NCBI GenBank assembly: GCA_004554585.1
Contig: SFLH01000001.1
Span: forward strand, 248,001-312,000
Source of the DNA: Clostridiales bacterium
Lineage (GTDB): Bacteria; Bacillota; Clostridia; Oscillospirales; Oscillospiraceae
Direction: 5' to 3'
DNA length: 64,000 bases
The notes under the pieces were generated by a model, which was not told the origin of the DNA, did not search any database, and saw nothing but the letters and a program-made list of their open reading frames with translations. Below, in pieces: positions 44,857 to 52,124 of this stretch. The stretch's first letter is position 1. Each line of letters starts with the position of its first letter. Made by a program: the position numbers and the translations under genes.

Positions 44857-46203
44857 TCAGCCGACGGTGTCCCAGCCGCTTGCGCTGGCGTGGAAGCTGT
44901 CCACAAGGCTCTTCTCGTCCAGGCCGCAGTCCCAGTCTCCCGGCAGGAGCTGGGCAGTGTAAATGGCGGCCGTGTCAGAATAAAGTATGATCTGTCCGCT
45001 CTCCCGGGCCTGACGGGTGCGGTCACTGCCGGTCAGGCAGCTGATTTCCAAAAAGGGCGTCACGGTGCTCTCCTGGTCGGTCTCCAGACCCCGGGCGAAG
45101 GTCACCGTGCGCACGCCGATGGTGGAGCTCTCCTGCTGGTTCATGGAGAAGTCCCCCGTCCAGCTGTCCGGAATCTCCAGGTACCACCCATCGCCGCTGT
45201 GATAGGTGGTCATCACAACTGTCTTGGTGCCGTCTGCCCGATAGTTCACCCACGACAGCCACCAGAAGCCATCCACCGAGCTGTCCCCATAGGAGGCCAC
45301 GGCTTTGGCCACGGGCACATCCATCAGGCCGTCCTCGTTGATGTCCTCCGGCTGCACCCCGGTATAATAGTGGAAGAGGCTCTCACTGTGGCGCAGACTA
45401 GAATTGCACGAGATGTTTTTCAGCTCATTTGACTGCTTCAAGCAGAAGACGTCGGTAATGAGCACGTCTTTGCCGAAAAAAGACGTAACAAACAGGGCGG
45501 GCACATCGCCCTCCAGCAGGCCCGCCTGCCAGCTGCTGATGTCTGTGGCCCCGTCCGACAGGGGGGCAGTGGACATCAGCTCCATCATCCCCTCTCGGTT
45601 GTCGTAATACTCGATGCGGGGGGTGGGGCTGTTGGAGGACCCCGCCTGGGAAAGGATGACCTCCTCCTGGCCATCGCTGTCCAGGTCAGCGGTCAGATAC
45701 CGGCTGTAGCCGCTGCGCATGATCTCCACCGGCTCCCCATCCGTGATGGTATATCCCACCAGAGAGTGCACCGCCGTGCTGACCTGCCAGCCCACCAGAA
45801 TGTCCACGCCGCCGGCGCCGCCCAGGTCCAGGTAATCGATGGACTCGATCTCACTGCCCACCCCCTCGATCCGGGTGTAGGCCTGGTATTCCCCTCGGTC
45901 ATCCTGCTTGAAAATGACGATTTTCAAGGGGGCCTCAGCGGTGATGTCCCGGAAGAAGGCCACCGCCTCCTGGGCGCCGTCGCCGTCCACATCCACCAGC
46001 TGGATGGTCTGGCGGTTTTCCCCGCTCAGGGGGGCAATGTACTCGGCATTGCCTTTCTCCTGGTTGATTTTGGCCTGCAGATTCACATAGGCCTCTGAGG
46101 ATTTGGGCAAGGCATACATCTCTTCCACACTGCCAAATTCACAACCCACCAGTCCCATCATGCCCAGCAGCAGTGCCAGGCAGATCAGTACCCGTTTTCC
46201 CAT
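44857..46203 (-). CDS. Lipoprotein with FG-GAP/VCBS-like repeats
   Basis: A 448-residue lipoprotein. The signal ends LLGMMGLVGCEF. The mature protein carries recurrent D-x-D-x-D-G-like acidic turns (DVDGDGAQEAVAFF, DLDSDGQEEVILSQ, DINEDGLMDVPVAK) typical of FG-GAP/VCBS beta-propeller blades, which usually bind calcium. A further extracellular part follows. AGGAGGAGG precedes the ATG. It is the first gene of an operon with a response regulator and kinase, so it may feed a surface signal to them (inference). Confidence 0.85.
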   Translation of the reverse strand: MGKRVLICLALLLGMMGLVGCEFGSVEEMYALPKSSEAYVNLQAKINQEKGNAEYIAPLSGENRQTIQLVDVDGDGAQEAVAFFRDITAEAPLKIVIFKQDDRGEYQAYTRIEGVGSEIESIDYLDLGGAGGVDILVGWQVSTAVHSLVGYTITDGEPVEIMRSGYSRYLTADLDSDGQEEVILSQAGSSNSPTPRIEYYDNREGMMELMSTAPLSDGATDISSWQAGLLEGDVPALFVTSFFGKDVLITDVFCLKQSNELKNISCNSSLRHSESLFHYYTGVQPEDINEDGLMDVPVAKAVASYGDSSVDGFWWLSWVNYRADGTKTVVMTTYHSGDGWYLEIPDSWTGDFSMNQQESSTIGVRTVTFARGLETDQESTVTPFLEISCLTGSDRTRQARESGQIILYSDTAAIYTAQLLPGDWDCGLDEKSLVDSFHASASGWDTVG

Positions 46204-46275
46204 GCCGCCTCCTCCTAATTCCTCGGCGGGCCCTCTCTGAGAACCGGCCCCGCCGCAAAACTCTTTTGGTTTACT

Positions 46276-46281
46276 ATCATA
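46276..46281 (-). promoter_or_regulatory. Possible extended -10 promoter of the lipoprotein-two-component operon
   Basis: Reading leftward, TGGTATGAT resembles an extended -10 element (TG-n-TATGAT), about 75 bases before the lipoprotein start. No good -35 is seen. A TTTTTTGCGGGAAATTTCC element lies upstream at 46314-46332. Confidence 0.4.
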
Positions 46282-46335
46282 CCACATTTGTCGCAACTTT
46301 CCTATGGATTATTGGAAATTTCCCGCAAAAAACTC

Positions 46336-46364
46336 TTGCCAACCAGAAGAACCTGCTGTATAAT
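46336..46364 (+). promoter_or_regulatory. Promoter of tRNA-Leu
   Basis: TTGCCA and a perfect TATAAT with a 17-base spacer, 16 bases before the tRNA. Confidence 0.88.
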
Positions 46365-46379
46365 TTCAAATGCTTTCTT

Positions 46380-46466
46380 GCCGGTGTGATGGAATTGGTA
46401 GACGTAGTGGACTCAAAATCCACCGGTGGCGACACCGTACCGGTTCGAGTCCGGTCACCGGCACCA
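46380..46466 (+). tRNA. tRNA-Leu (anticodon CAA)
   Basis: An 87-base type II tRNA with encoded CCA. The acceptor GCCGGTG pairs with CACCGGC. The anticodon stem GTGGA/TCCAC encloses loop CTCAAAA, giving anticodon CAA (reads UUG). A long variable arm follows, and the T arm is CCGGTTCGAGTCCGG. Immediately downstream the sequence becomes AT-rich, so the gene probably marks an integration site. Confidence 0.97.
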
Positions 46467-46473
46467 AACCAAT

Positions 46474-46522
46474 ATAATCCGAACTTGTTTCCGATAGGAA
46501 ATGGGTTCGGATTATTTGTTTT
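46474..46522 (+). terminator. Terminator after tRNA-Leu
   Basis: ATAATCCGAAC pairs with GTTCGGATTAT around a stem-loop, followed by TTGTTTTC. Confidence 0.8.
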
Positions 46523-46654
46523 CTTTGACCGTTACGAAACCACCTGTTTCCGCAACGGGGTGAAGCGTAATTCTATCTCCAATCTGAAAGGAAAGTATTA
46601 AAACTTGTATGGATAAATTATCCCTGAATAACCGAAACACATTTGGCTCTCTAA

Positions 46655-46683
46655 TTGCTCATTTTGCTTGCGTGTGTTATAAT
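46655..46683 (+). promoter_or_regulatory. Promoter of the island two-gene operon
   Basis: TTGCTC and perfect TATAAT with a 17-base spacer. The predicted leader is about 175 bases long before the first gene and contains a long-range inverted repeat. Confidence 0.75.
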
Positions 46684-46726
46684 TAATCAAAATGGCTGTA
46701 GGAAGTTGAACTTTTATTCCTCAACG

Positions 46727-46798
46727 CTCGTTTCCACGATGTAATGGCATAGATTCATACAACTACACATATAAATACCTAATTATTGTGGAAACGAG
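46727..46798. repeat. 11-bp inverted repeat in the leader of the island operon
   Basis: CTCGTTTCCAC (46727-46737) and its exact complement GTGGAAACGAG (46788-46798) enclose 50 AT-rich bases. The arms extend imperfectly to about 16 bp. They could form a hairpin in the leader RNA, be a pair of protein sites, or be relics of recombination ends. Confidence 0.75.
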
Positions 46799-46865
46799 TT
46801 AGATGGGGGATATATAATTGATCAATTACAAGAATATTGTTTTGTTTTTTCGAGGAGGACTAAAA

Positions 46866-47546
46866 ATGCAATTATTAAGATTCCAGATGGCAGTCTTTTT
46901 CAAAACCCCTGCTGAAAGGCCGGATTTGCTTTCTGGAAATATGCCGAAAGAACTCTTGGAACTTTTTGATTTAATTCCAGTAGTAAATCCAATCCCGCAA
47001 ATTCCCCAAGGCCTTACAAATGTTCCGGATATACCCGTTGTGACACTTCAATCTTCACATCAAGGTTATCAAGGAACAATTTCAAAGGGGCGAGCTGATT
47101 TTTATTACAACTATGCTGGTCAAAAAGAGTATGGAAAGATTCTTGAAGAAGTAGCTCAATATGCAAAACAATTTATGGAGTTCTTTTATAGTAAGCAACA
47201 AGTAAATAGGGTTGGATGTGTTGTGAATGCATTTTTCCCGGAAGAAAATCCCGTAAAAACTATTGCAAAGAAGTATGCCAATCGTGATTTGCAAAATAGT
47301 GAAGAACTTGCCGTGCGTTTTAATAGAAGGACACAAATAGAAGGGATTCTATTAAATAATATAGTAAATGCCCGTAGTGAAACATTAACATTTGGTAAGC
47401 AGTCACCTTCAAAGGGCATTATTCTGGAATGTGATATCAACAATGTTGTTCAGCCTATGCAATTAACAGATGAGCAGTGTGCGGCAATCTTTAAGTATGC
47501 TCTCGATCAGTACAACGCAGAGGAAGTGAAAAAACTAATCTCATGA
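46866..47546 (+). CDS. Unrecognised soluble protein, first gene of island operon
   Basis: A 226-residue protein with no named domain that I can recognise. The N-terminus is MQLLRFQMAVFFKTPAERPD. A Pro-rich loop (LFDLIPVVNPIPQIPQGL) is followed by mixed alpha/beta sequence such as NRVGCVVNAFFPEENPVKTI, and near the end KGIILECDINNVVQPMQLTD. The general plan (beta-strand start, helical middle, strand with acidic residues, final helix) is loosely like sporadically distributed TIGR04255-type proteins, but this is weak. The ATG follows GGAGGACTAAAA. It is AT-rich and is coupled by an ATGA overlap to a small membrane protein, suggesting sensor and effector or a toxin-like pair. Confidence 0.7.
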   Translation: MQLLRFQMAVFFKTPAERPDLLSGNMPKELLELFDLIPVVNPIPQIPQGLTNVPDIPVVTLQSSHQGYQGTISKGRADFYYNYAGQKEYGKILEEVAQYAKQFMEFFYSKQQVNRVGCVVNAFFPEENPVKTIAKKYANRDLQNSEELAVRFNRRTQIEGILLNNIVNARSETLTFGKQSPSKGIILECDINNVVQPMQLTDEQCAAIFKYALDQYNAEEVKKLIS

Positions 47547-48022
47547 GCGATTTAAATAATGGGATGTATCTCCCCAAAAACGATGCTTCCTCTACGGCTG
47601 GATATGAATTTCATCCGTTCTCAGCAAATGTACAAGGACAAAATAACGAGAATTCTACCGCTAAGATATTTCCACCCGAATACTACCAACTTCTTACACA
47701 ACAGATATATTCTTTGCAGCAGGAAGTTGCATCCCTAAAGAAATCAGCGGAAACATCACAAACTTTTTTCAAGCAATCTGTTTTGTTACAACGGGTTTGT
47801 TTAGTGATTATTGTGCTGTTGCCAATAATTTTGGCAGGGCTTGTTGCAACAATAGCTTATGTATTTTGTTCAAACGAGCAAATGATTTTATATGCAAAGT
47901 GGATTCTTGGAATTTTAGGTTTTGGAGGTATAGTGGATCTTTTCGTAATATTTGCCACACATTCGATTGACCAAAAGAGATTTGAACATATTGAACGAAG
48001 ATTAGACCATCTTGAAAAATAG
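47543..48022 (+). CDS. Two-TM membrane protein, partner of the preceding gene
   Basis: A 159-residue protein. Residues 1-45 look disordered, with many Asn/Ser. Residues about 48-72 form a short coiled coil (LLTQQIYSLQQEVASLKKSA). Two membrane segments follow, LVIIVLLPIILAGLVATIAY and WILGILGFGGIVDLFVIFAT, then a charged helical tail (RFEHIERRLDHLEK). Its start overlaps the preceding stop (ATGA), so the two are made together. The two-TM plus coiled-coil layout is common for membrane effectors of anti-phage and toxin systems, but no family match is claimed. Confidence 0.7.
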   Translation: MSDLNNGMYLPKNDASSTAGYEFHPFSANVQGQNNENSTAKIFPPEYYQLLTQQIYSLQQEVASLKKSAETSQTFFKQSVLLQRVCLVIIVLLPIILAGLVATIAYVFCSNEQMILYAKWILGILGFGGIVDLFVIFATHSIDQKRFEHIERRLDHLEK

Positions 48023-48091
48023 CTACATATTTAAAGGTGGAATTTCATCAAATGGCTTTAATCGGTGGCACCGTTCTCGCTGAAGAACAAG

Positions 48092-48128
48092 GAGGCGGGG
48101 CATTAGCACCTAATAACGCCCTGCCTTT
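48092..48128 (+). terminator. Terminator of the island operon
   Basis: GGCGGGGCATTAG pairs with CTAAT...GCCCTGCC with one bulge, followed by TTTGTTAAATCTTT. It lies 70 bases after the membrane protein gene. Confidence 0.65.
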
Positions 48129-48129
48129 G

Positions 48130-48327
48130 TTAAATCTTTAATCCATTTGTTATCGGGCTCGTTTGTGCTTCACCTTTCACTTGCTGTGCCCGCCACGTTG
48201 CAAACTCCCGCTGTCCCTCCTCACTTTCATAGAAAGCCAAAATATCCGGCAGAATACAGCGAGCTATCGCCTCGATCTGATGTTGTGGTATGGTGGTGTT
48301 ATTGATTAGCTTTTTCCTTCGACCCAA
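48130..48327 (-). CDS. Small hypothetical protein of mobile-element type (TTG start)
   Basis: A 65-residue protein beginning at a TTG with GGAGGG six bases ahead. It includes QIEAIARCILPDILAFYESE followed by EGQREFATWRAQQ. Small proteins with this EGQREF-W-Q pattern are frequent beside site-specific recombinases in integrative elements of gut Firmicutes (recalled, not searched). A second short frame on the same strand (48299-48442, MWDFVTEFEGVWWKAQSLRR...) ends over its start and may be coupled or a remnant. No recombinase gene remains. Confidence 0.6.
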   Translation of the reverse strand: MGRRKKLINNTTIPQHQIEAIARCILPDILAFYESEEGQREFATWRAQQVKGEAQTSPITNGLKI

Positions 48328-48489
48328 AGAATCCCTCCATCCGGTCTGTCAGCTTCAAATTACTGCTCATATTGCTGCTGTCAATCCGTCGGAGACTTTG
48401 CGCCTTCCACCATACTCCTTCAAATTCCGTTACAAAATCCCACATCCCCTTCCTTTCCATTCCGGGTGAACTAAAAAAGAGCAAGCATA

Positions 48490-48552
48490 GGGAGTGTGGC
48501 TACACTCCCATAAAATCTCCGTTTTCGGCCTGCTGCCGGAGCGGAGATTTTT
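48490..48552. terminator. Two consecutive hairpins before the IS element
   Basis: GGGAGTGT-GGCT-ACACTCCC (48490-48509) is directly followed by a second stem, AAAATCTCCG to CGGAGATTTT (48512-48551), then TTTC. The second looks like a Rho-independent terminator usable in both directions. The bases between this and the element carry no gene. Confidence 0.65.
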
Positions 48553-48583
48553 TCTTGTTGGGAGTATCCCAAACCCACTTTTG

Positions 48584-49935
48584 GGTAGTGTCAAGAGTTT
48601 TGCGCAAATTGGTTTGTAGCCTCTGGAATGAATGAAGTCAGCCAGCAATGGAGACGTCCTCAATGGCAGCCTCCAGGTGCTTCATGTTCATGTACTTCTT
48701 GTTGCCCCACTGGGTACCGGCCACATGGCGCAACCGGGCACAGACCAGCATCAAGGCAGAGTTGCCGTCTGGGAAACTGCCTACTACACGAGTGCGGCGG
48801 CGGATCTCCCGGTTCAACCGTTCAATCAGATTATTGGTACGGATACGGGTCCAGTGCTCACTGGGAAAATCGCAATAGGTCAGCGTTTCCTCAATGCCAT
48901 TCTCCACCTTCTGGGCGGCCTCTTTCAGCTTCATGAAGCGCAGTTCCTCCACCACGGCCTTGGCCTTTTCCCGGGTGGCTTTCTTGCTCTCCTGAGCGTG
49001 GATCGCCTTGAGCATTTTAGCTACCAGCTTCACTTTGGAACGAGGCGTTACAGAGAAGACATTACGGTAGAAGTGGACGGTACACCGCTGGTATTTGGCA
49101 TCAGGGAATACTTCTCCAACAGCTTCCAGCATACCAAGGCATTTGTCGCCAACAATGAGTTTCACTCCATCCAGGCCACGGCTATGCAGCCACTGGAAGA
49201 AACTGACCCAGCTGGCGTTGTCTTCTTTCATGCCCTCGGCAGCGCCAAGAACCTCACGGTATCCGTCCTCATTAACCGCAATTGCCACCAGAATAGCCAC
49301 ATTTTCAAATTCTCCGCCCCAGTTGCGGCGCAGATAGATTCCATCTACATAAGACATACGGATAGCGTCCGCCCTGCAGAGGGCGGTTCCGCCAATCCTC
49401 AATGTGGACATACGCCTTCTTGTTCAGCTCGCTGATGGTGGAGGGAGAGACCTTGCTGCCCCAGAGGGCCTCGGTGATGTCCTCCACACGCCGGACGGAT
49501 ACACCGGCCAGATACATCTCAATGAGAGCCTCTTCCACACTGCTTTCCCGGCGGCGATACCTTTCAATGATGGCAGTTTCAAAGGAGATTCCCTTGAGCT
49601 TGGGCACCTTGAGCGTAACATCCCCAGAAGTGGTGGTGAGGTTGCGGTTATAGTGGCCGCTGCGGTAGCCCTGGCGCTGCTCATTGCGTTCATACCGGGC
49701 AGCTTGGGTCAATTTCTCCGCCTCGGCCTCCAGCAGCTCGTTGAGGGTTTCCTCCACGCTGCCTCGTACCAACTCCTTAAGTTGACCCTTGATAACTTCC
49801 TCGTTTAGCTGTACAATCTTCTCGGAAATGGTTTGCTGTCTCCTTTCGAATGGTGTGTCGCGACTTCATTCTACCAGAGATCTGCAAACCATGTCTCTTT
49901 TCATCTACTTTTCAATTTGCGAAACTTATTGTACC
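48584..49935 (-). mobile_element. IS256-family insertion sequence (disabled)
   Basis: About 1.35 kb, the usual IS256 size, containing a leftward Mutator-type transposase. The left end GGTAGTGTCAAGAGTTTTGC with CGCAAATTG and the right end, read inward as GGTACAATAAGTTTCGCAAA then TTG, share an imperfect terminal repeat. I could not identify a matching 8-9-bp target duplication, so the exact ends are approximate. The transposase frame is broken. Confidence 0.75.
48638..49829 (-). pseudogene. IS256-family transposase, frameshifted
   Basis: A Mutator/IS256 DDE transposase split by one extra base. The N-terminal part runs from about 49829 to the shift (SEKIVQLNEEVIKGQLKELV, then SGHYNRNLTTTSGDVTLKVP and VSVRRVEDITEALWGSKVSP). 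After the sequence QGGRYPYV the frame changes, and YVDGIYLRRNWGGEFENVAI continues in the next frame to the end (TRVVGSFPDGNSALMLVCAR). An extra A (plus strand, 49351-49352) explains it; removing it restores PYVYVDGIYL. The start also looks unusual: the codon where the family's methionine is expected is ATT behind AAGGAG. Confidence 0.88.
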
Positions 49936-50006
49936 TTATCCTTTTGATTGCTTCGCTAATAATACGCTCAAACTAGACGTTTCTACCCGCTATTTACAAA
50001 AAATCG

Positions 50007-50035
50007 TTGAGCGATTTCAAGTTGCGTGGTATGAT
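50007..50035 (+). promoter_or_regulatory. Promoter upstream of the CD3324-type gene
   Basis: TTGAGC and TATGAT with a 17-base spacer, about 165 bases before the gene. A short reading frame and a hairpin occupy the leader. Confidence 0.7.
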
Positions 50036-50093
50036 AAAGATGCTATGAAACAGAAAGAAGTGATGTCGAATGACAAAACGCAACGAAGTGCGG

Positions 50094-50132
50094 CTCCATG
50101 CAAAGCCAGTGGATTGCGACGTTTGCATGGAG
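50094..50132 (+). repeat. Leader hairpin: 11-bp inverted repeat
   Basis: CTCCATGCAAA (50094-50104) and TTTGCATGGAG (50122-50132) form a perfect stem around a 17-base loop. It lies in the 5' leader of the CD3324-type gene, inside a 34-codon reading frame that starts at an ATG near 50045 and ends at about 50149. Confidence 0.75.
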
Positions 50133-50199
50133 TAAAAATCGTCGCATAATCAATATGCTGGCTTTGCTGCTTGACGATTATCTCAAGGAGGAAGCCTGC

Positions 50200-50463
50200 A
50201 TGAAATACATCAATGCAAAAAATCTTCTTCCCGATGCGCTGGTCAAGGAATTGCAAAGCTATATTCAAGGGGGCTATCTTTATGTTCCCGCCGATCAAGC
50301 GCAGCAAAAACGATGGGGAGAAGCTTCAGGCTACCGGCAGGAATTGCAGCAGCGAAACCGCCAAATCGCAGAGGCGTTTCAGAACGGAACCTCTATGGAG
50401 GCGTTAGCAGAAAAATATTTCCTGTCCGTATCAGCCATTCGTAAAATCATTTATCAGAAATGA
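50200..50463 (+). CDS. CD3324-family small DNA-binding protein (Mor-activator-like)
   Basis: An 87-residue protein: MKYINAKNLLPDALVKELQS, GGYLYVPADQAQQKRWGEAS, then a helix-turn-helix-like end, EALAEKYFLSVSAIRKIIYQ. This pattern matches the CD3324 family, related to the Mor transcription activator fold and widespread in clostridial mobile DNA. AAGGAGGAAGCC precedes the ATG. Its expression is probably shaped by the leader hairpin. The regulated targets are not known. Confidence 0.87.
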   Translation: MKYINAKNLLPDALVKELQSYIQGGYLYVPADQAQQKRWGEASGYRQELQQRNRQIAEAFQNGTSMEALAEKYFLSVSAIRKIIYQK

Positions 50464-50465
50464 AC

Positions 50466-50501
50466 CGGCAGGGGTTGCAGAAATGCAGCCCCTGCTTTTT
50501 G
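50466..50501 (+). terminator. Terminator after the CD3324-type gene
   Basis: GCAGGGGTTGCA and TGCAGCCCCTGC (one wobble pair) flank GAAA, followed by TTTTTG. Confidence 0.85.
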
Positions 50502-50600
50502 TTTGATACCGATTGATTCGGTATTGTCTGGTGGATAGAAAAGTGTTTACATCGGCAGTACGATAAAAACAACAAATCCATCACAAGAGAGGAAAAGACC

Positions 50601-51299
50601 ATGTGTACTCGATTTGTCTACCGAGGCGATGATACCATCACCGGCTTTAATTTTGAGATTGACCTTGCCGTATGGGATCACAAAATCATAACAGAAAAAG
50701 ACCGCTTTTATATCGGCATCCTACGGCCCGATGGGGTGCGCCATTCCTATCACGGCGCGAACCGCAACGGAAATGTTGGAACCTTGTTGTATGTTCACGG
50801 AAACCCGGAGGGGGCCTATCAGGATTTCAAAGGTTCCATGACAATCGCAGACCTGACAGAACAGTTTGTGCAGGCAAAAATCAGTTTTGACGATGCACTG
50901 CAAATCGTGCAGGAACGGAAGATTGTCTATGCCCTGGATGCCACCATGCAGGCCATGCTGTCCGACCAGCAGGGGCGTACCCTGATCGTTGAACCGGGGA
51001 TTGGCTGGCAGGAAGATCATGGGCACTACTCGCTGATTACCAATTACTCTGTCCTTGCACCCGAAAGCACAATGTCCTTTCTTGTTCCGGGAGATGACCG
51101 ATACGAAAGAGCCGCTCAACTTCTGAACACTTATGGAAAGCAGTTTACTGTCACTGATGCGTTTTCTGTACTTCAAGCCGTCCGGCAGGAGGGGATCTGG
51201 GCCACCAGAGTTTCTTTCGTTTATTCGTCAAAGGAACACGCTGTTTACTATGTGGAGAACAACCATTTTTTACGGATTGAGAGATACGAGTTCTCATAA
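50601..51299 (+). CDS. Short choloylglycine-hydrolase-like (Ntn) protein
   Basis: A 232-residue protein starting MCTRFVYRGDDTITGFNFEI. A Cys at position 2 exposed after Met removal, followed by the T-x-F-x-Y/G pattern and NFEID, is the hallmark of the linear-amide C-N hydrolase (bile salt hydrolase/penicillin V acylase) family. The chain is about 100 residues shorter than typical enzymes (around 320) and lacks some substrate loops. It could be an acylase for other amides. AGAGGAAAAG precedes the ATG. It forms a pair with the acetyltransferase 20 bases downstream. Confidence 0.82.
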   Translation: MCTRFVYRGDDTITGFNFEIDLAVWDHKIITEKDRFYIGILRPDGVRHSYHGANRNGNVGTLLYVHGNPEGAYQDFKGSMTIADLTEQFVQAKISFDDALQIVQERKIVYALDATMQAMLSDQQGRTLIVEPGIGWQEDHGHYSLITNYSVLAPESTMSFLVPGDDRYERAAQLLNTYGKQFTVTDAFSVLQAVRQEGIWATRVSFVYSSKEHAVYYVENNHFLRIERYEFS

Positions 51300-51319
51300 C
51301 TTCGAGAGGAGGGAACGTT

Positions 51320-51946
51320 ATGAATCCAGAGAATATTTATCCTCGCACCAACGACCACGAAACCGTTTATCTGAAAAATGTCATCAAAAATCCCAACATC
51401 CTTGTCGGGGACTTTACCATGTATAACGACTTCGTCTATGACCCACGGAAGTTTGAGAAAAACAATGTACTGTACCACTATCCGATCAACTATGACAAAC
51501 TTATTATTGGGAAATTTTGTTCTATCGCCTGCGGGGCAAAGTTTTTGTTTACCAGCGCCAACCATACACAAGCATCCTTGTCCACCTATCCGTTCCCGAT
51601 CTTTTTTGAAGAATGGGGACGGGATGTCCAAAACATAACGAGCGCATGGGACAATAAAGGTGATATTATCATCGGCAACGATGTGTGGATTGGATATGAG
51701 GCGGTGATTCTGTCTGGTGTTACCATTGGAGATGGAGCAATCATCGGTACTCGCGCCGTCGTAACAAAAGATGTGCCGTCTTATACGATTGTCGGCGGTG
51801 TTCCCGCTAAAACAATCCGCAAACGCTTCTCGGAGGATACCATCGCAGCTCTACTGAAAATCAGATGGTGGGACTGGCCAGAAGAAAAAATCAGCCAGCA
51901 TATTTCAGCTATTCAGGCCGGGCAAATTGACCGTTTGCAGCCATGA
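51320..51946 (+). CDS. Vat/CatB-like xenobiotic O-acetyltransferase
   Basis: A 208-residue hexapeptide-repeat acetyltransferase. It matches the Vat family of streptogramin A acetyltransferases in order and spacing: PENIYP at the start, NPNILVGDFTMYND, VLYHYPINYDKLIIGKFCSI, then the SANHTQASLSTYPF segment with the catalytic His, GDIIIGNDVWIGYEAVILSG and IVGGVPAKTIRKRFSEDTI, followed by RWWDW. CatB-type chloramphenicol acetyltransferases share this fold, so the drug, if any, is not certain. GAGGAGGGAACG precedes the ATG. It is the last island gene. Confidence 0.88.
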   Translation: MNPENIYPRTNDHETVYLKNVIKNPNILVGDFTMYNDFVYDPRKFEKNNVLYHYPINYDKLIIGKFCSIACGAKFLFTSANHTQASLSTYPFPIFFEEWGRDVQNITSAWDNKGDIIIGNDVWIGYEAVILSGVTIGDGAIIGTRAVVTKDVPSYTIVGGVPAKTIRKRFSEDTIAALLKIRWWDWPEEKISQHISAIQAGQIDRLQP

Positions 51947-52060
51947 TGCAAAGGCGCGTCCCATGCCGGCCAGTGAAGGCCGTCCTCGCTGGTCAGCGAC
52001 AGTCCTCCGCCCTGGAACAAAACCCACAGGGCCCGCCTGAAAATTTCCCCCATAAACTTC

Positions 52061-52108
52061 TTGACAAATGGTTGCCCCTTCTGTATATTGGAATTAGAAT
52101 AATTCTAA
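52061..52108 (+). promoter_or_regulatory. Promoter with Fur/PerR-type box of the fur-like gene
   Basis: TTGACA (52061-52066) and TATATT (52084-52089), 17-base spacer, then TTAGAATAATTCTAA (52094-52108), a perfect 7-1-7 palindrome like Fur/PerR/Zur boxes, placed over the transcript start. This fits autorepression by the encoded regulator. Confidence 0.85.
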
Positions 52109-52124
52109 ATTCTGGTGATGTTGT

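Larger units (their letters stand above)
46467..51946. mobile_element. Genomic island (AT-rich insertion) next to tRNA-Leu
   Basis: From the tRNA to about 51.95 kb the base composition drops clearly below that of both flanks. The genes are of accessory type: unknown two-gene operon, recombinase-associated small ORF, IS256-like element, CD3324-type regulator, and antibiotic-type acetyltransferase. Composition returns to GC-rich abruptly just after the Vat-like gene stop. I found no integrase and no obvious duplicate of the tRNA 3' end at the right side, so the boundaries are approximate and the element may be a decayed remnant. Confidence 0.55.

Noticed and set aside
49850..50149. 99-codon frame at the right end of the IS element
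   Set aside because: It begins inside the IS end with no ribosome site; only its last 34 codons, with their own ATG, might be a leader peptide.
51946..52060. Right attachment site (copy of the tRNA-Leu 3' end)
   Set aside because: No stretch matching the last bases of the tRNA was found near the composition change.
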